Source of the DNA: Scytalidium lignicola
Taxonomy: Eukaryota; Ascomycota; Leotiomycetes
Direction: 5' to 3'
Assembly (NCBI GenBank): GCA_002812745.2
Contig: NCSJ02000127.1
Location: 1 to 64,000, forward strand
Length of the DNA stretch: 64,000 nt
Part shown: positions 1 through 10,013 of the stretch, in pieces
Numbering within the stretch: position 1 is the stretch's first letter
How the letters are laid out: every line of letters starts with the position of its first letter
Position numbers and translations under genes: made by a program
The notes under the pieces: generated by a model
The model's database searches: none
The model's input: the letters and a program-made list of their open reading frames with translations, nothing else
Told to the model about the DNA's origin: nothing

Positions 1-13
1 ATTATTACCACCN

Positions 14-1725
14 AAACCGATCGAAAAGGAACGAATTCAAGCTCAAGATAAGGAGGAAATAAAACAATGGTTTTTGAAGTATGAGGATCTGAAGTACAAG
101 AATAAGGTTGAGAGGTGTGATATCTATAATATGGATGAAACAGGCTTTTAGGTTGGTGTTACACTTGGAGAAGAAGTTATTATGCTAGTAGAAATTAAAG
201 AGGTAATTAAAATAAATATATTCTCTTAAGTATATTCTTTTGCTAATAAATTATTAGCTCTATGAAAGTACCTTTCAGAATTGCAAGTCTGTCACTGTTA
301 TAGAATGTGTCTTAGCTGATGGAAAAGCACTTATTCTACTTGTTATACTTGTTGAAGGTGTATGGATTATGAAAAGCTGGGTACAAGAGAACCTCCTTGA
401 CCATACATGCCTTATTTCTACTGAAAAAGGCTCTACAAATAATAAAGTTGGAGTTATGTGGTTATAACATTTTATCCAATATTCTAGTGCAAAAGAAGGA
501 ATATAATATCCACAAAAGTGTATATATATTAATTTAGAAACCAATCAACCAATCAAGAATAAGCTTCTTCTTGTAGATGGCTATAAATCTCATAAATCTA
601 CAAAGTTTATAAAGCTTGTTATAAAGTATTATATTATTCCTTTATGGTTTTTAACATATCTTACTCATATTATTCAACCTCTAGATGTGAAGGTATTTCA
701 GCTATACAAATATTACTACAAACAAGCTGTCCATGAAGCACTTGTACATCTTGAATCTGAATATACAATTACTTCTTTTCTTCATGATTTAAATGAAATT
801 CAAAAGAAAACCTTCATAAAAATAATTGTATACTATACTTTCCATGAAAGTAGTATATGGCTAATAGAAGTAAAGAAAACACTTGTAAAATTATATGTGT
901 ATTCAACTCTTGATCAACCAAAAGAACTAGAGCCAACCTTTCTTACTCTTCTTACTACACCTAAAACAGCATGTTATAACGTTCAAGCTTTAGAAGAACT
1001 TAAAATGTGTATTCCAGAAGTGTTTTCAAGTCTTTCAACATATTAATACTTATTAACAATCAAAAGTACGAAGTTTGTACTTGATTATCTAAACCTTATA
1101 AGTATTAAACAATCTTTGAGAATATCAAGTTGAAAACAACTATCAAAAGCTAAAGTACGAAGCTAAAAAAGAGTAACCAAGTTTAAAGATGGAGGTTATG
1201 TTGTTGATCTTCAAGAACAGCTTCATATCAAGAAGTAAAAAGAGGAAGTTACTCTACAAAAACAAGCTTAAATTACCTAAAGGAAACAAGAATCACAGAT
1301 TAAGAAGATATATCTTGAAGATCTGAAGGAGTAGAGAGTAAAGGAAAAGGAACGAAAGGTTGTAATTCGATGTATTACTCAAGGAAAGAAGACAAAACAA
1401 CACCTTATACCAGCATATTTATTAATGGAAACACCTAATAAACCAGCTGATCCAGCAACACTTAAAGGAACAGCAGTGTCTGTAGATGAAGAGCAGGAAG
1501 TTGATTTTATATTGGACAATACATATAATTATCGACTAAGTCAGTATATTACTGGAGATAATGTTGTTGAGCAGCCTGGAACAGTAGTAAGTAATCTGTA
1601 AGTAGTAGATACTACCTCTACTATAATGGCTACAATTATAATTGCAACTACTACAGTTACAACAGCTACAAAACCATCATGGTTGGATCAAGATTTTATG
1701 AGATTCGAAGAGTAAATACATTAAA
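14..1725 (+). pseudogene. Decayed pogo/Fot1-type transposase (copy 1)
   Basis: Relic of a DDE transposase of the pogo/Fot1 group, which moves DNA transposons by cut and paste. Read across several frames and stops, the plus strand keeps recognisable family blocks: IYNMDETGF near 130-150, LLVDGYKSHKS near 570-600, and LTHIIQPLDVKVFQLYKYYY near 657-720, followed by an open stretch at 687-1046. The tail to about 1725 is Lys/Thr-rich and stop-laden. The 5' end lies beyond the window and an N sits at 13. Very high A+T and many TAA/TAG stops fit repeat-induced point mutation. It is not functional as it stands. Confidence 0.8.
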
Positions 1726-1786
1726 ATATATATCCTGTTCTTTATTCAGATATAAATTGTATAGCAAATTGTATGGCAAAGCGATC

Positions 1787-1994
1787 GCTGAAAGGTGACG
1801 GAGGTTTTGGAAGATGATGGGGTTTTGGCGCTAACCGCCCTTAGGTGGTTGGTCAGCAATAAAACTGTGTACGAGCACAACCGACTATTAATAGTTAGTT
1901 GCACTCGGAGGATAGGAAATTTCGCTAACCAACCACCCAGGGGCGGTTAGCACATTTTTTCTCGTCACCTCAAAAAATCTCGTTACCTTTCGTG
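1787..1994. repeat. Imperfect inverted repeat between two pogo relics
   Basis: The left arm (about 1787-1872) and right arm (about 1908-1994) are imperfect reverse complements. The clearest shared block is GCTAACCGCC followed by a GGTGGTTGG stretch, near 1830-1855 and, inverted, near 1923-1953. Outer parts such as GAAAGGTGACGG and its inverted partner also match. It lies between the end of one pogo-like relic and the start of the next, both on the plus strand. It is either the pair of facing terminal repeats of adjacent elements or a small hairpin MITE. Confidence 0.6.
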
Positions 1995-2078
1995 AGTCTC
2001 AAACATTAAAATCATGTACCTTTATTACATGTTTTAATAGCAACTCCATACAATATTATAATCGATATACTTCTTAAA

Positions 2079-3218
2079 ATGCCAAGGAACTATTCTACAA
2101 TGGTTGATCGTCAATTGGATGAAGTTATTAAATAGTATTTCAATAATCAAACCCTTAAGAACTTAGCTACTATTCCAGCCATTGTATGTATATTCAACCT
2201 CAAGATTAATATACTCCACAAAGCAATCCAACGTTGTTCAACACCTGCAAAAGGCCTTAAAAGAAGTGCAAGATGATCTCCTTTCTTGAAGCCTTATCAA
2301 ATTAAAGCATTGTGTTCTTATATTACCATACAAGCATATGATAGCAACCTATTAAGTAGGACTATGCTCTTTAGAGTAGCAAAGCATTTTCATGGCATTA
2401 ATACAAAACCTTCTTTACAGTGGATATACAACTTCTTAAAATCATATCTTAAGTTTTATATAATTACAACCAAACTAATTAAAAAGAAGTGAATTCAAGC
2501 ATAAGATACAAGAGTTATAAAATAATAGTTCTTGAAATATAATAATATTCAACAAGAAAATAAGATTTGAAAGGAGAATATTTATAATATGGATAAAACA
2601 GGATTTCAGATTAATGTTGTAAAAGAAGAACAAGTTATTATACTAATATATATTAAAAAGGTATTAAAGATAAACANTTTTTGAATAGTACTTAGTTTAC
2701 TAATAAATTAATAACTTTATAAAAGTACTTTTCAAAATCATAAATCCTTTATAATTATTAAATGTATATTAGCTAATGAAAGTACTCTTATTCTACTAGT
2801 TATACTTGTAAAAAGCACATGGATTATAAAGAATTAAATTCAAGAAATCCTTCTTAAAAATGTACTTATACTTTCTACTTCTTCAAGTTATACCAATAAT
2901 GAAATTAAAGTTTGTTGACTTTAACACTTCATTTAATTCTTAAGAGTAAAGAAAGGAGTTTTTAATTTAAAGAGTTAAAAATATATTGATTTTAATACAA
3001 ACTAGTTTATTAAGATAAAACTTTTACTTTTAGATGGTTATGAATCTTATAAATCACTTGAGTTCTTAAAACTGGCTAATCAGTATCATATTATCCTTTT
3101 ATGCTTTTTTTTTACATCTGACTTATATTCTCTAACTTTTAGATGTTAAAATATTCTGACTATACAAGTATAACCACAAGAAAGCTATACATCAAGTACT
3201 TTAGCGTTTGGAATTAGA
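2079..3218 (+). pseudogene. Decayed pogo/Fot1-type transposase (copy 2, truncated by LTR)
   Basis: A second plus-strand pogo-type transposase relic. It begins near an ATG at 2079, keeps an open CENP-B-like helix-turn-helix stretch at 2286-2492, a degenerate IYNMDKTGF block near 2585, and a DVK..LYKY block near 3140-3175. It stops abruptly at 3219 where an LTR begins. Many stops, frameshifts and an N at 2677 show it is dead. Sequence resembles copy 1, so both derive from the same family, with strong A+T drift. Confidence 0.75.
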
Positions 3219-3483
3219 TGTCAGGGGTATCCGTACGCAGAGTGAAGAGAGACCAGGAGGCTGAAACATAATAGGAGACTAGCAGTGAGATAGCAGTTGG
3301 TTAGGTGTAGATTCGCTCTAAAACTCGGTGCTCTTCTAAAATTACAAGATTGATCTCTGACTCCTGTCAAAGAGAAGGGGAAAACCCCCTCTTTATAGAC
3401 GGGAGTCAGCAGCTAAGGAGCGGCTAGGACTCAGACCCCTATCCTTCCTCCCTTCACGTGATTAGCCCACTAAGGACCTGACA
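3219..3483 (-). mobile_element. Solo LTR, 265 bp
   Basis: The segment starts TGTCAG and ends CTGACA, the TG...CA inverted ends expected of a retrotransposon LTR. It is much richer in G+C than its flanks. On the minus strand a TATAAAG box sits near 3395, which sets the likely orientation. No retrotransposon coding region adjoins it, so it is a solo LTR left by recombination. The 5-bp flanks differ (TTAGA left, CATGA right), so there is no target-site duplication, and the two sides carry pogo fragments in opposite orientation. Confidence 0.7.
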
Positions 3484-4158
3484 CATGACCAAAGGTTAGA
3501 GTAATTTACCTTGAGCTTTAATTATTTCAACAATGGTCACCTATTCATGATTTTCAAGGCTTTTAAGGTAAGTTTGCTTTTTACCTGAATAACCTAGAAC
3601 CCACTGGTTACAACAAGCTCCTAAAGTTATACTTGTTTTATCCATATTGTAGATATCACATGGCTGAATATGGTATTTAGCTATAGTCTTTTCAAATAAA
3701 GCAAACTACTCACATAAAGCTTTTGGGTTAGTTCTATTCACACATGCTGAATCAAGGGTCTTTCCTAGTAGAGTAGCAATCTGTGGATTGCGAAGTTTGA
3801 ACTTATAAATCCAATTGTGGCTTATAGGAGGTAATAATCCAGTTGAATTGTTACCACCTTGACTAACACTTCGAATAATTTGAGCCATTTCTCGCACTTT
3901 GGAGTAAGAAGGAGCATGTCCTTGAGAATCTAGGTCTAAAATCTATTGTACTAGCATTTGCTCTTGGGCAGGCATTAATAATTGTTGATAGGCGTGACTA
4001 GTTGACTTGTTTTTTCCATTCCTCAGTCGTGTCCTTAGGCTTGATTCGTTCAGGCCATATGCTTTTGCATAAGCTCTCACTGACGGATATTCATGATTTT
4101 GGTATGCTTGAATAGCTAATTGAAGGGTTTCATCCTTTTCTCTTGATTTGCGATTCAT
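3484..4158 (-). pseudogene. pogo/Fot1-type transposase N-terminal relic (copy 3)
   Basis: Minus-strand relic starting at an ATG at 4158. The first block (4158-3943) has a psq-type helix-turn-helix (SVRAYAKAYGLNESSLRTRL). The second (3897-3706) resembles a CENP-B/Tc5 DNA-binding domain (HNWIYKFKLRNP). A DDE entry block IYNMDKTSI lies near 3655. Translation then continues through stops to a PLVM block and ends where the LTR begins at 3483. The C-terminal half of the DDE domain is missing. It is better preserved than copies 1 and 2 and may be a different pogo family. Confidence 0.75.
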
Positions 4159-4485
4159 TTTGAGTTGTTGTTGTTGAGTTATTCACGTGTAAAGTTTGTA
4201 GACGTGTTGTTGTAGAATGGTGTGGGGAATGCGCGGATTGGGGGGTGCGCGGGTTCCCGGGAGTCTGACTTACCCTGTCTGGTGCTCTGATTTGCTTAAC
4301 CCCGGTATTATGGGTCCAGAATTTCCTAATTCAGTTAAAAAAGGTCCTTGCGGTCCTTGTTCAGAACCTCAAAATCCTAGTCTAATCCTAGCAATAATCC
4401 CAATTTTGACCCCTGGAGGTATGAATCTTTTAGGTGGGGGATAGTATTTAACTGGTTTTCTCTAAATCTTAAAAAAAAAAGGAAG
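4159..4485. other. No gene; flank of pogo relic
   Basis: Contains a short G+C-rich stretch (4217-4300) and a run of A at 4471-4480. A 75-codon open frame is present but has no recognisable protein features, so I do not call it a gene. Confidence 0.4.
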
Positions 4486-4634
4486 AGGGACGGACCGGAT
4501 TCGAACCGATAACCTTTTGGTATCTCTATAATAGATATATAGCTGGAATCAACTTTTCACGAGTTAGTTTCTAAGGACTGAAGGATGCTAAGATGCTAAG
4601 GGACTTACATGCGCTACCGTTGCGCCACCACCCC
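4486..4634 (-). tRNA. tRNA-like sequence, probably a pseudogene or disrupted tRNA
   Basis: On the minus strand a 5' acceptor arm GGGGTGG (4634-4628) pairs, with two G-U wobbles, with CCGTCCC (4493-4487). A D-arm reads GCGC AACGGTA GCGC, and a T-arm with loop TTCGAAT has a 5-bp stem. The region between D- and T-arms is about 85 nt too long for a plain tRNA, and I could not form a credible anticodon stem. It may be an intron-bearing tRNA or a tRNA broken by an insertion. No amino-acid identity is assigned. Confidence 0.4.
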
Positions 4635-5050
4635 AAATTGTTGAAATAGTGTTTTCTATTTAAGTACATAACACTTACCCCTTGTGCTAATAAAAAGTGT
4701 ATTACTTTATACTTATTATATCATAGTTTCATTAACTAAATTAAGTTAAATATATGATATATTATTATATATAATTTATTGAACTAATGAAACCAATTCG
4801 TTAAATTTTGCACTAAGGTAGAAGATTAATTAATTAGTTATAAAACCTAACTAAGCAATCTTAATGCCTAAGGCCTGAATTATATCCTGTTTTTCGCTTA
4901 AATGTCAGCGAGTCTGTACTTACGTACGTAAGGGGGTGTCAGAAGAGGCTGATCTACCCCATGCAAGCGAGCGAATTCTGCCACCCAAAAAAGGCATTTT
5001 CACATTGCTATTTTATTACTGCTGTACAAGGCTACTACTACTACTATTAC

Positions 5051-6473
5051 TACCACCCTGAAGGGCCTCCCTTTCGCATCCTGACCTTTGCTATCCTTTC
5101 AGGCATAGTATCAATAAAGTGGTTAATATGCCGTTCAATTGATATCTCATTCTCCCATATATCTTGCATAGCTGCTTTGAGCTCTTCCAGCTTCCACCTA
5201 CCTGCTGGTTTGCGATTCCTAAGCAATTGCTTAAGGACTTGCCATATGTTTTCAATTGGATTCAGATCCGGGGATTGAGAAGGCCAATCAATTGAATTGA
5301 TATGGCATTCTATTCAAATCCCATTGCATAACCCTCCATTTTTAGCTGTATTCTTTTTGCCATGCACTGGTGTTACAAAACTACGCCATCCAGGTCACTG
5401 GATAGCCAAGGGTAAGGTAGATGTTCAGGGACAACGGAAACGTGTGACACACAAGCAAGCGACTAAGTCCAAGGTAGGGTCTAGTAATGTATTTAGGTTG
5501 AACACGAGGAGTCTACTCTCATGTTCCTACAGTGTGCTTATATAGATAATGAAATACCGTTGGACCCCTGGACCCCTGGACCCCCAGGTCCTCAGGTCCT
5601 AAGCCCATGGACCCTGGACCCCCCAGGTCCCAGGTCCCTATCACGTGACCCTAATTGTTAGGTTCTCTTGTACAACGTATCTGTACCGAGCCTCAGGCCT
5701 ACACCAATTAGCGTGTTACGGTAAAACCCGTAACAACTGGGCTGTTGTCCTCCACACACCAGTATGTCCCTGGTGTTTTATATCCTTTCTCCAGATCCTT
5801 AAATATCTCCTTCAGTGGCCCTTGAAGGATTTGCTTTGCATACTTTTGCTGTGTGAATCCTTTGCCTTCTCCTTCGTATGAAACAAAATAAAGCTCTGAT
5901 TTGTAGTTGTACCCAATAGCAGCCCATGCCATAATAGACTTATGGCCAGAATGAAAGGTAAATTGAATACAATCAAACCTCTGCTGTTCACCCCTTGCTC
6001 TGAGCAATCGCTGGCGTCTGAGCATATCCGTGCGTGTAATGGTTTCATCTGTGTATATTCCATTTCTCCAATACCACAGTGGCCGATCCCAGTTTGCAAT
6101 ACAAAAGGTCCATCGTAATAATCTGTTCTTGGTGGAGGTTCCAGGTTTGCAATCAGGAACATGATAATGATATCCAAAGCGTGCTAGTGCTTTTAGAATT
6201 GTATTTCGAGAAACGTTCAAGTTGAATTTCTTTTTGATTTGCTTAGGAGAAAGGGTTCGTCGATCATAATGGCCAGTAAACCAGTGGATAATTGCAAGGA
6301 CTGTAGAATCAGGAAGCTTGAGTGACCTTCCAGGAGCTTTATGTACGCAATCGTCNTTTTTTAAGCCATTTTTGAGCTGTAGGATAAGGAACCCCTAATA
6401 ATTGAGCTGCATGACGTTCAGAATAACCATCTTGAACTTTGGTCTTAAATCGCACACGAGTAGGAGTATCCTA
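5051..6473 (-). pseudogene. Tc1-like (DDE_3) transposase, split by solo LTR
   Basis: Transposase of the Tc1 type, binding its TIRs and cutting DNA through a DDE/D triad. From about 6473 it shows an N-terminal helix-turn-helix (SERHAAQLLGVPYPTAQKWL), a second DNA-binding part, a first catalytic Asp in YTDETI, a second in VEDNSPV, and after the LTR the SPDLNPIENIW motif with the third acidic residue. The frame ends at 5051 (stop). Three lesions are visible: an N at 6356 whose removal restores frame, the LTR at 5371-5735 directly after VEDNSPV, and an in-frame stop near 5310. The start codon could not be fixed. Confidence 0.8.
5371..5735 (-). mobile_element. Solo LTR, 365 bp, with 5-bp target duplication
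   Basis: The insert starts TGTTAC and ends GTAACA and is bounded by direct repeats ACTGG at 5366-5370 and 5736-5740. Excluding it joins the two halves of the Tc1-like transposase in one frame at VEDNSPV. On the minus strand a CTATATAAGC box suggests an LTR promoter. It also holds clustered GGACCCCTGG / CCAGGTCC repeats (5570-5640). No internal coding sequence remains, so it is a solo LTR, probably of a Ty3- or Ty1-type element. Confidence 0.88.
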
Positions 6474-6642
6474 AACCGTTAAATTAGTAGTAATTGTAGT
6501 AGTAATTGTAGGGAAGGTATGAAGGAGAAATGTAAACAATGTATTGTTTATTTAAAAGTGGCAATATATTTGCTACACCGCCTCGCATGGGGTGGCTCAG
6601 CCTTTTCTGACACCCCCTTACGTACAGGAAAAGCAAGAAAAG

Positions 6643-6681
6643 GCTTGACACCCATGTAAGCGAGCGAATTCTGCCACCTAA
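6643..6681 (+). repeat. Extra copy of Tc1-element subterminal sequence
   Basis: AAGCGAGCGAATTCTGCCAC and its surroundings repeat, in direct orientation, the subterminal sequence at about 4957-4987 of the neighbouring Tc1-like element, but lie outside that element's right TIR. It looks like a leftover from another copy of the same family. Confidence 0.6.
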
Positions 6682-7220
6682 AACTATTATTATTATTGTT
6701 ATTATTAGCCAGTCACTTTAGTAGAACAAGAATTTGAACTGTGAGTACAGAGAGCAAAGGTTTGTGTTGGTTTATCCGGCTTAGTATTAAATTAGTTACC
6801 CAAGCAGCCCTCAACATGCTCGCCGAGATCTTACAGCAATAGATCCAAAGTGTGAAGTGTAAGAGTAGCAAGATGTATGTTATAATACTTTGGTCTAGAT
6901 CGGACTAAGTCTAGAAGAGGGGAGCGCTAGAGGGAGAGGTTTAATAAGAGAGAAAAATATGTTAATTCTTTATATTTTTTATTTACTTAAAGATTAATTA
7001 TGTATTTTTTCATTCTTTTTCATTAGTATTTAAATAAATTATTATTTATTCTTTTTCCTGAGGATTGGAGAATATTTTAGAATTATATTTACTTACGTTT
7101 AGAAACGATAGCTTAGATATAATTGATTTGATGTTCTCCGTGACGGATGTACTTGAGTTAGGATTTACCATGAGTACTTTCTTGAGATTTGGAGTTGTCA
7201 TATTGGAACGTCGATCACGG
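6682..7220. other. A+T-rich intergenic, no gene seen
   Basis: Starts with a (TTA)n-like microsatellite near 6687-6710. The stretch 6950-7060 is almost pure A+T. Short open frames overlap the next gene's 3' end but have no coding character. Confidence 0.4.
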
Positions 7221-7646
7221 CTATCTTCTATTATCCCCATCCCCATCACTACTACTACTACTACACGACTCATCATCCTTCCTACTCCGAAGCCCTAATA
7301 TCTCTCCAATTAACCCAGGTGGTTTAGGAACAGGACACTCTCTCTTTCGCAACATAACACCATTCGAATCCCGAATCCCCTCTTTCTCATAGTCAGTTGC
7401 TATGGACCTCGTTCCTTCATTCTCGCTCTCACTGCTGGCACCAGTATTGACGCTGCATCTCCGCTTCCTTCTTCTGGGCCGTGATGTCGTCTCGCCGTCT
7501 GCGTTTGGGTTTGCGTCTGCGTAGGCGACGTGTGGGACGGGACAGGGGAGGACGTGGGGGAGGGCGACAACGAAGAAGGAGGCGAAGAGGGTTGTTGCAA
7601 AGAGAGAGGAGGTGTAGGTGCTGCGGGGGTGGAGATGAGGAGGCAT
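7221..7646 (-). CDS. Small membrane protein, conserved fungal hypothetical
   Basis: Single-exon ORF of 141 aa with ATG at 7646. The N-terminus (MPPHLHPRSTYTSSLF) is followed by one hydrophobic segment at about residues 12-32, suited to a signal anchor, then a Pro/Cys stretch (LPHVLPCPVPHVAYAD). The middle is polar and basic. Near the end lies ECPVPKPPGLIGEILG, then a Ser/Asp-rich tail. The two ends with a variable middle look like a short conserved fungal protein I have seen as 'hypothetical'; no function is known to me. It is divergent from the PPG1 phosphatase gene. A mitochondrial or endomembrane location is possible but unproven. Confidence 0.6.
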   Translation of the reverse strand: MPPHLHPRSTYTSSLFATTLFASFFVVALPHVLPCPVPHVAYADANPNADGETTSRPRRRKRRCSVNTGASSESENEGTRSIATDYEKEGIRDSNGVMLRKRECPVPKPPGLIGEILGLRSRKDDESCSSSSSDGDGDNRR

Positions 7647-8561
7647 TGTTCTCTGTTCTTCTTGTTTTTCNTTGTTGCTTTTACTCTTTGCGGTGCTTAT
7701 TGCGTGATTTGTGTTTTCCCTACTGCTGCTCTTTTTTTGTTGTCTCTCGCCGGTATTTGGATTGGCTCTATTCCCCGCGTGCCGCGTCCTCTACCGTCTT
7801 TCCTAAATTCGTGAATAGGGTGGGTAGAGATGTCACAATGCTTCGATTTGGCTTTGAGGGAATTGGATGCAGTTGGCCGCTGGTAATTGTGATGCTGGTG
7901 GGTTGGATGGTGCTACCCTCAGAGCTCGAACGGATGAACGAATGGCGTGAGCGGGATTACCAAATGAATGGATTGTGTAATGAGACGTAAGGCCGGGTGT
8001 CTTGTAACCCTGGGTTTGATTTATACAAGGTAATTGAATTAGTAAGATAGTTAAAAGGACAATTGAGAGGTCCTAGGACTGCTCAATTGCCTTGTCGCAC
8101 CTCATGACCTGGTGGGTGGTTGTTGCAGGTGAACAATTATGGCGAGGTTGTAGCTTTGATGGTGCTTGTCTAGATACGGACTAGCGTGAATATTTTCCCT
8201 AGCCCTGCACGGAGGGATAGTTTCTCCGAGCAAGGCGGCTGCAGCTGCAGATGAGGCTGGGAGGAAAGATATTCCGTCTTCATAGGTTGCACACGACATC
8301 ATTGCTTTTCTTAGAATTGTCCCTTGAGGAACATTAATATATCCATATACTCTCTTGAATCTCTGGAATAAGTTTTCAAGTTATCTTCTAGAGCTTCATC
8401 CCTCTGAATTTCGAGTGTTTAGCTTCGATCTTCTGCTTTTTTACTCATCAATTTCCCTTTACGCCACAACTACCTCGATGCGCCTTTGACCCTTGAGAGC
8501 CCCCAATTCAGTTCCAGCTTCTAAAATTATTTGCTCGTTATTATAAACTTGGGAAGGCATT
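7647..8561. promoter_or_regulatory. Divergent intergenic between small membrane protein and PPG1
   Basis: 915 bp between two divergent start codons, so it must hold both promoters. An N lies at 7671. Open frames here (for example 7481-7990 plus) are low-complexity shadows of the minus-strand gene. No clear motif stands out. Confidence 0.4.
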
Positions 8562-10013
8562 ATGAGCGACCTAGACAGGTATGCAAACTCATCTACTTCC
8601 TTTAATTACCTAACTTTTTAGTAGACTTGCTGACTAACTCTGCTGTAGGGCTATCGCGCAACTGCGAGCATGTCGACCTATACCTGAAGCTCAAGTTCGA
8701 GAATTATGTCATAAAGCTAGGGAACTGCTTATTGAGGAGGGAAATGTGGTTACAGTAACGGCGCCAGTTACGGTACGGTGGTTACAGATGTGTGCTTGGG
8801 ATAGTTGAGTGGTTGCTAATATGATTCCCCAGATATGTGGCGATATTCATGGTCAGTTTCATGATTTGATGGAACTATTTCGAGTGGGAGGTGATGTTCC
8901 AGATACGAACTATCTATTCATGGGTACGCAGCCTGTTTTGACCAACTTCTCCTGTGCTTGCTCTGATATATCGTAGGCGACTTTGTTGACCGCGGTTTCT
9001 ACTCCCTCGAATCTTTCCTCCTCCTCCTCTGCCTCAAGGTCCGGTACCCAGATCGCATGACACTGATTCGAGGGAACCATGAATCTCGACAAATAACGAC
9101 TGTCTACGGCTTTTACGATGAATGTTTAAGGAAGTATGGCAGTGCGAATGTATGGCGGTACTGCTGTGAAGTCTTTGACTATCTCGCTCTTGGAGCCATA
9201 GTTCTTGGCGCATCGAATTATCTGGAGCCAACTAAGGAAATAGGGCCAACACAAAATTCTAGCAATAATATCACACCATACACCACCTCCCAAGAATATA
9301 TCGATAACAATATAGAGATTGAGGTTCTTAATTCAGAGGGTGGTATGCTAAACAGATTCCCACGAAAACCAGCCGATGAAAGGCCAAAAAAGAGCCAATC
9401 TCCAGAGAAATCAGGTCCACCGGGATCTAGTGCTTCAGGCTCCAGTGGTGGTTCCTCAGGAAATCCTGGTGGTGCAATCCTTTGCGTTCACGGTGGCCTT
9501 TCGCCTCTAGTTGATACGATCGATAAGATCCGCCTCCTAGATCGAAAACAGGAGGTCCCCCATGAAGGGGCAATGTGCGATCTGCTTTGGTCTGATCCAG
9601 ACGAAATCGATGGATGGGGACTATCGCCGCGTGGAGCAGGTTTCTTATTCGGAGCCGACATTGTCAAGGTCTTTAATCACGCAAATGACATCTCTCTGAT
9701 AGCCCGAGCGCATCAATTGGTCATGGAGGGATTCAAGGAGATGTTCGACAGTCAGATCGTCACCGTTTGGTCTGCCCCGAATTATTGTTACCGCTGCGGG
9801 AACGTAGCAGCCATCTTGGAATTGGGCGAAGATGGGAGCGGCGAGGGGATTATTCCGAGGAGTAATGGTGAGGTGGGAAGGAGTGATGGTGGACTGAAGG
9901 AGAAAGGTTTCACAATCGGCGGGCCTGCGAGGCGGTACAGGGTTTTCCAAGCTGCCCCTCAAGATTCCAGGGGCATGCCAGCTAAGAAACCTACCGCCCA
10001 ATATTTTCTATAG
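8562..10013 (+). CDS. ppg1: Serine/threonine protein phosphatase, PPG1 type (PP2A-like)
   Basis: Catalytic subunit of a PP2A-like phosphatase removing phosphate from Ser/Thr. Exons: 8562-8578, 8649-8772, 8833-8923, 8977-10013; 422 aa. All metal-binding signatures are present: GDIHGQ, GDFVDRG, GNHE, and later HGGLSP, ARAHQ and [11 protein letters not shown]. The C-terminus ends YFL, the carboxyl-methylation-type tail of PP2A relatives. Yeast Ppg1 acts in glycogen metabolism and with the Far complex. Odd: about 80 residues rich in Gly/Ser/Asn/Pro (9220-9470) interrupt the core just before GAILCVHGG. The frame is open through it with no good splice sites, so I keep it as protein. Symbol by family resemblance. 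Confidence 0.9.

Larger units (their letters stand above)
4927..6622 (-). mobile_element. Tc1/mariner-like DNA transposon with TIRs and TA duplication
   Basis: Inverted ends CGTAAGGGGGTGTCAG... (left, from 4927) and the matching right end finishing at 6622 extend about 35-40 bp with few mismatches. Both are flanked by TA (4925-4926 and 6623-6624), the Tc1/mariner target duplication. The element is 1696 bp; taking out the 365-bp solo LTR inside leaves about 1.33 kb, a normal size for a Tc1-like element. It encodes one transposase on the minus strand. Confidence 0.85.

Noticed and set aside
5570..5640. Short GGACCCCTGG / CCAGGTCC repeats, briefly considered as a CRISPR-like array
   Set aside because: Units are about 10 bp with no unique spacers and lie inside an LTR of a eukaryotic genome.
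7481..7990. Plus-strand ORF of 169 codons rich in Arg
   Set aside because: It is the complement of the minus-strand small membrane protein gene, has low-complexity Arg runs, and contains an N.
8102..8302. Minus-strand ORF of 66 codons upstream of PPG1
   Set aside because: No domain, no conserved pattern and no supporting splice sites.
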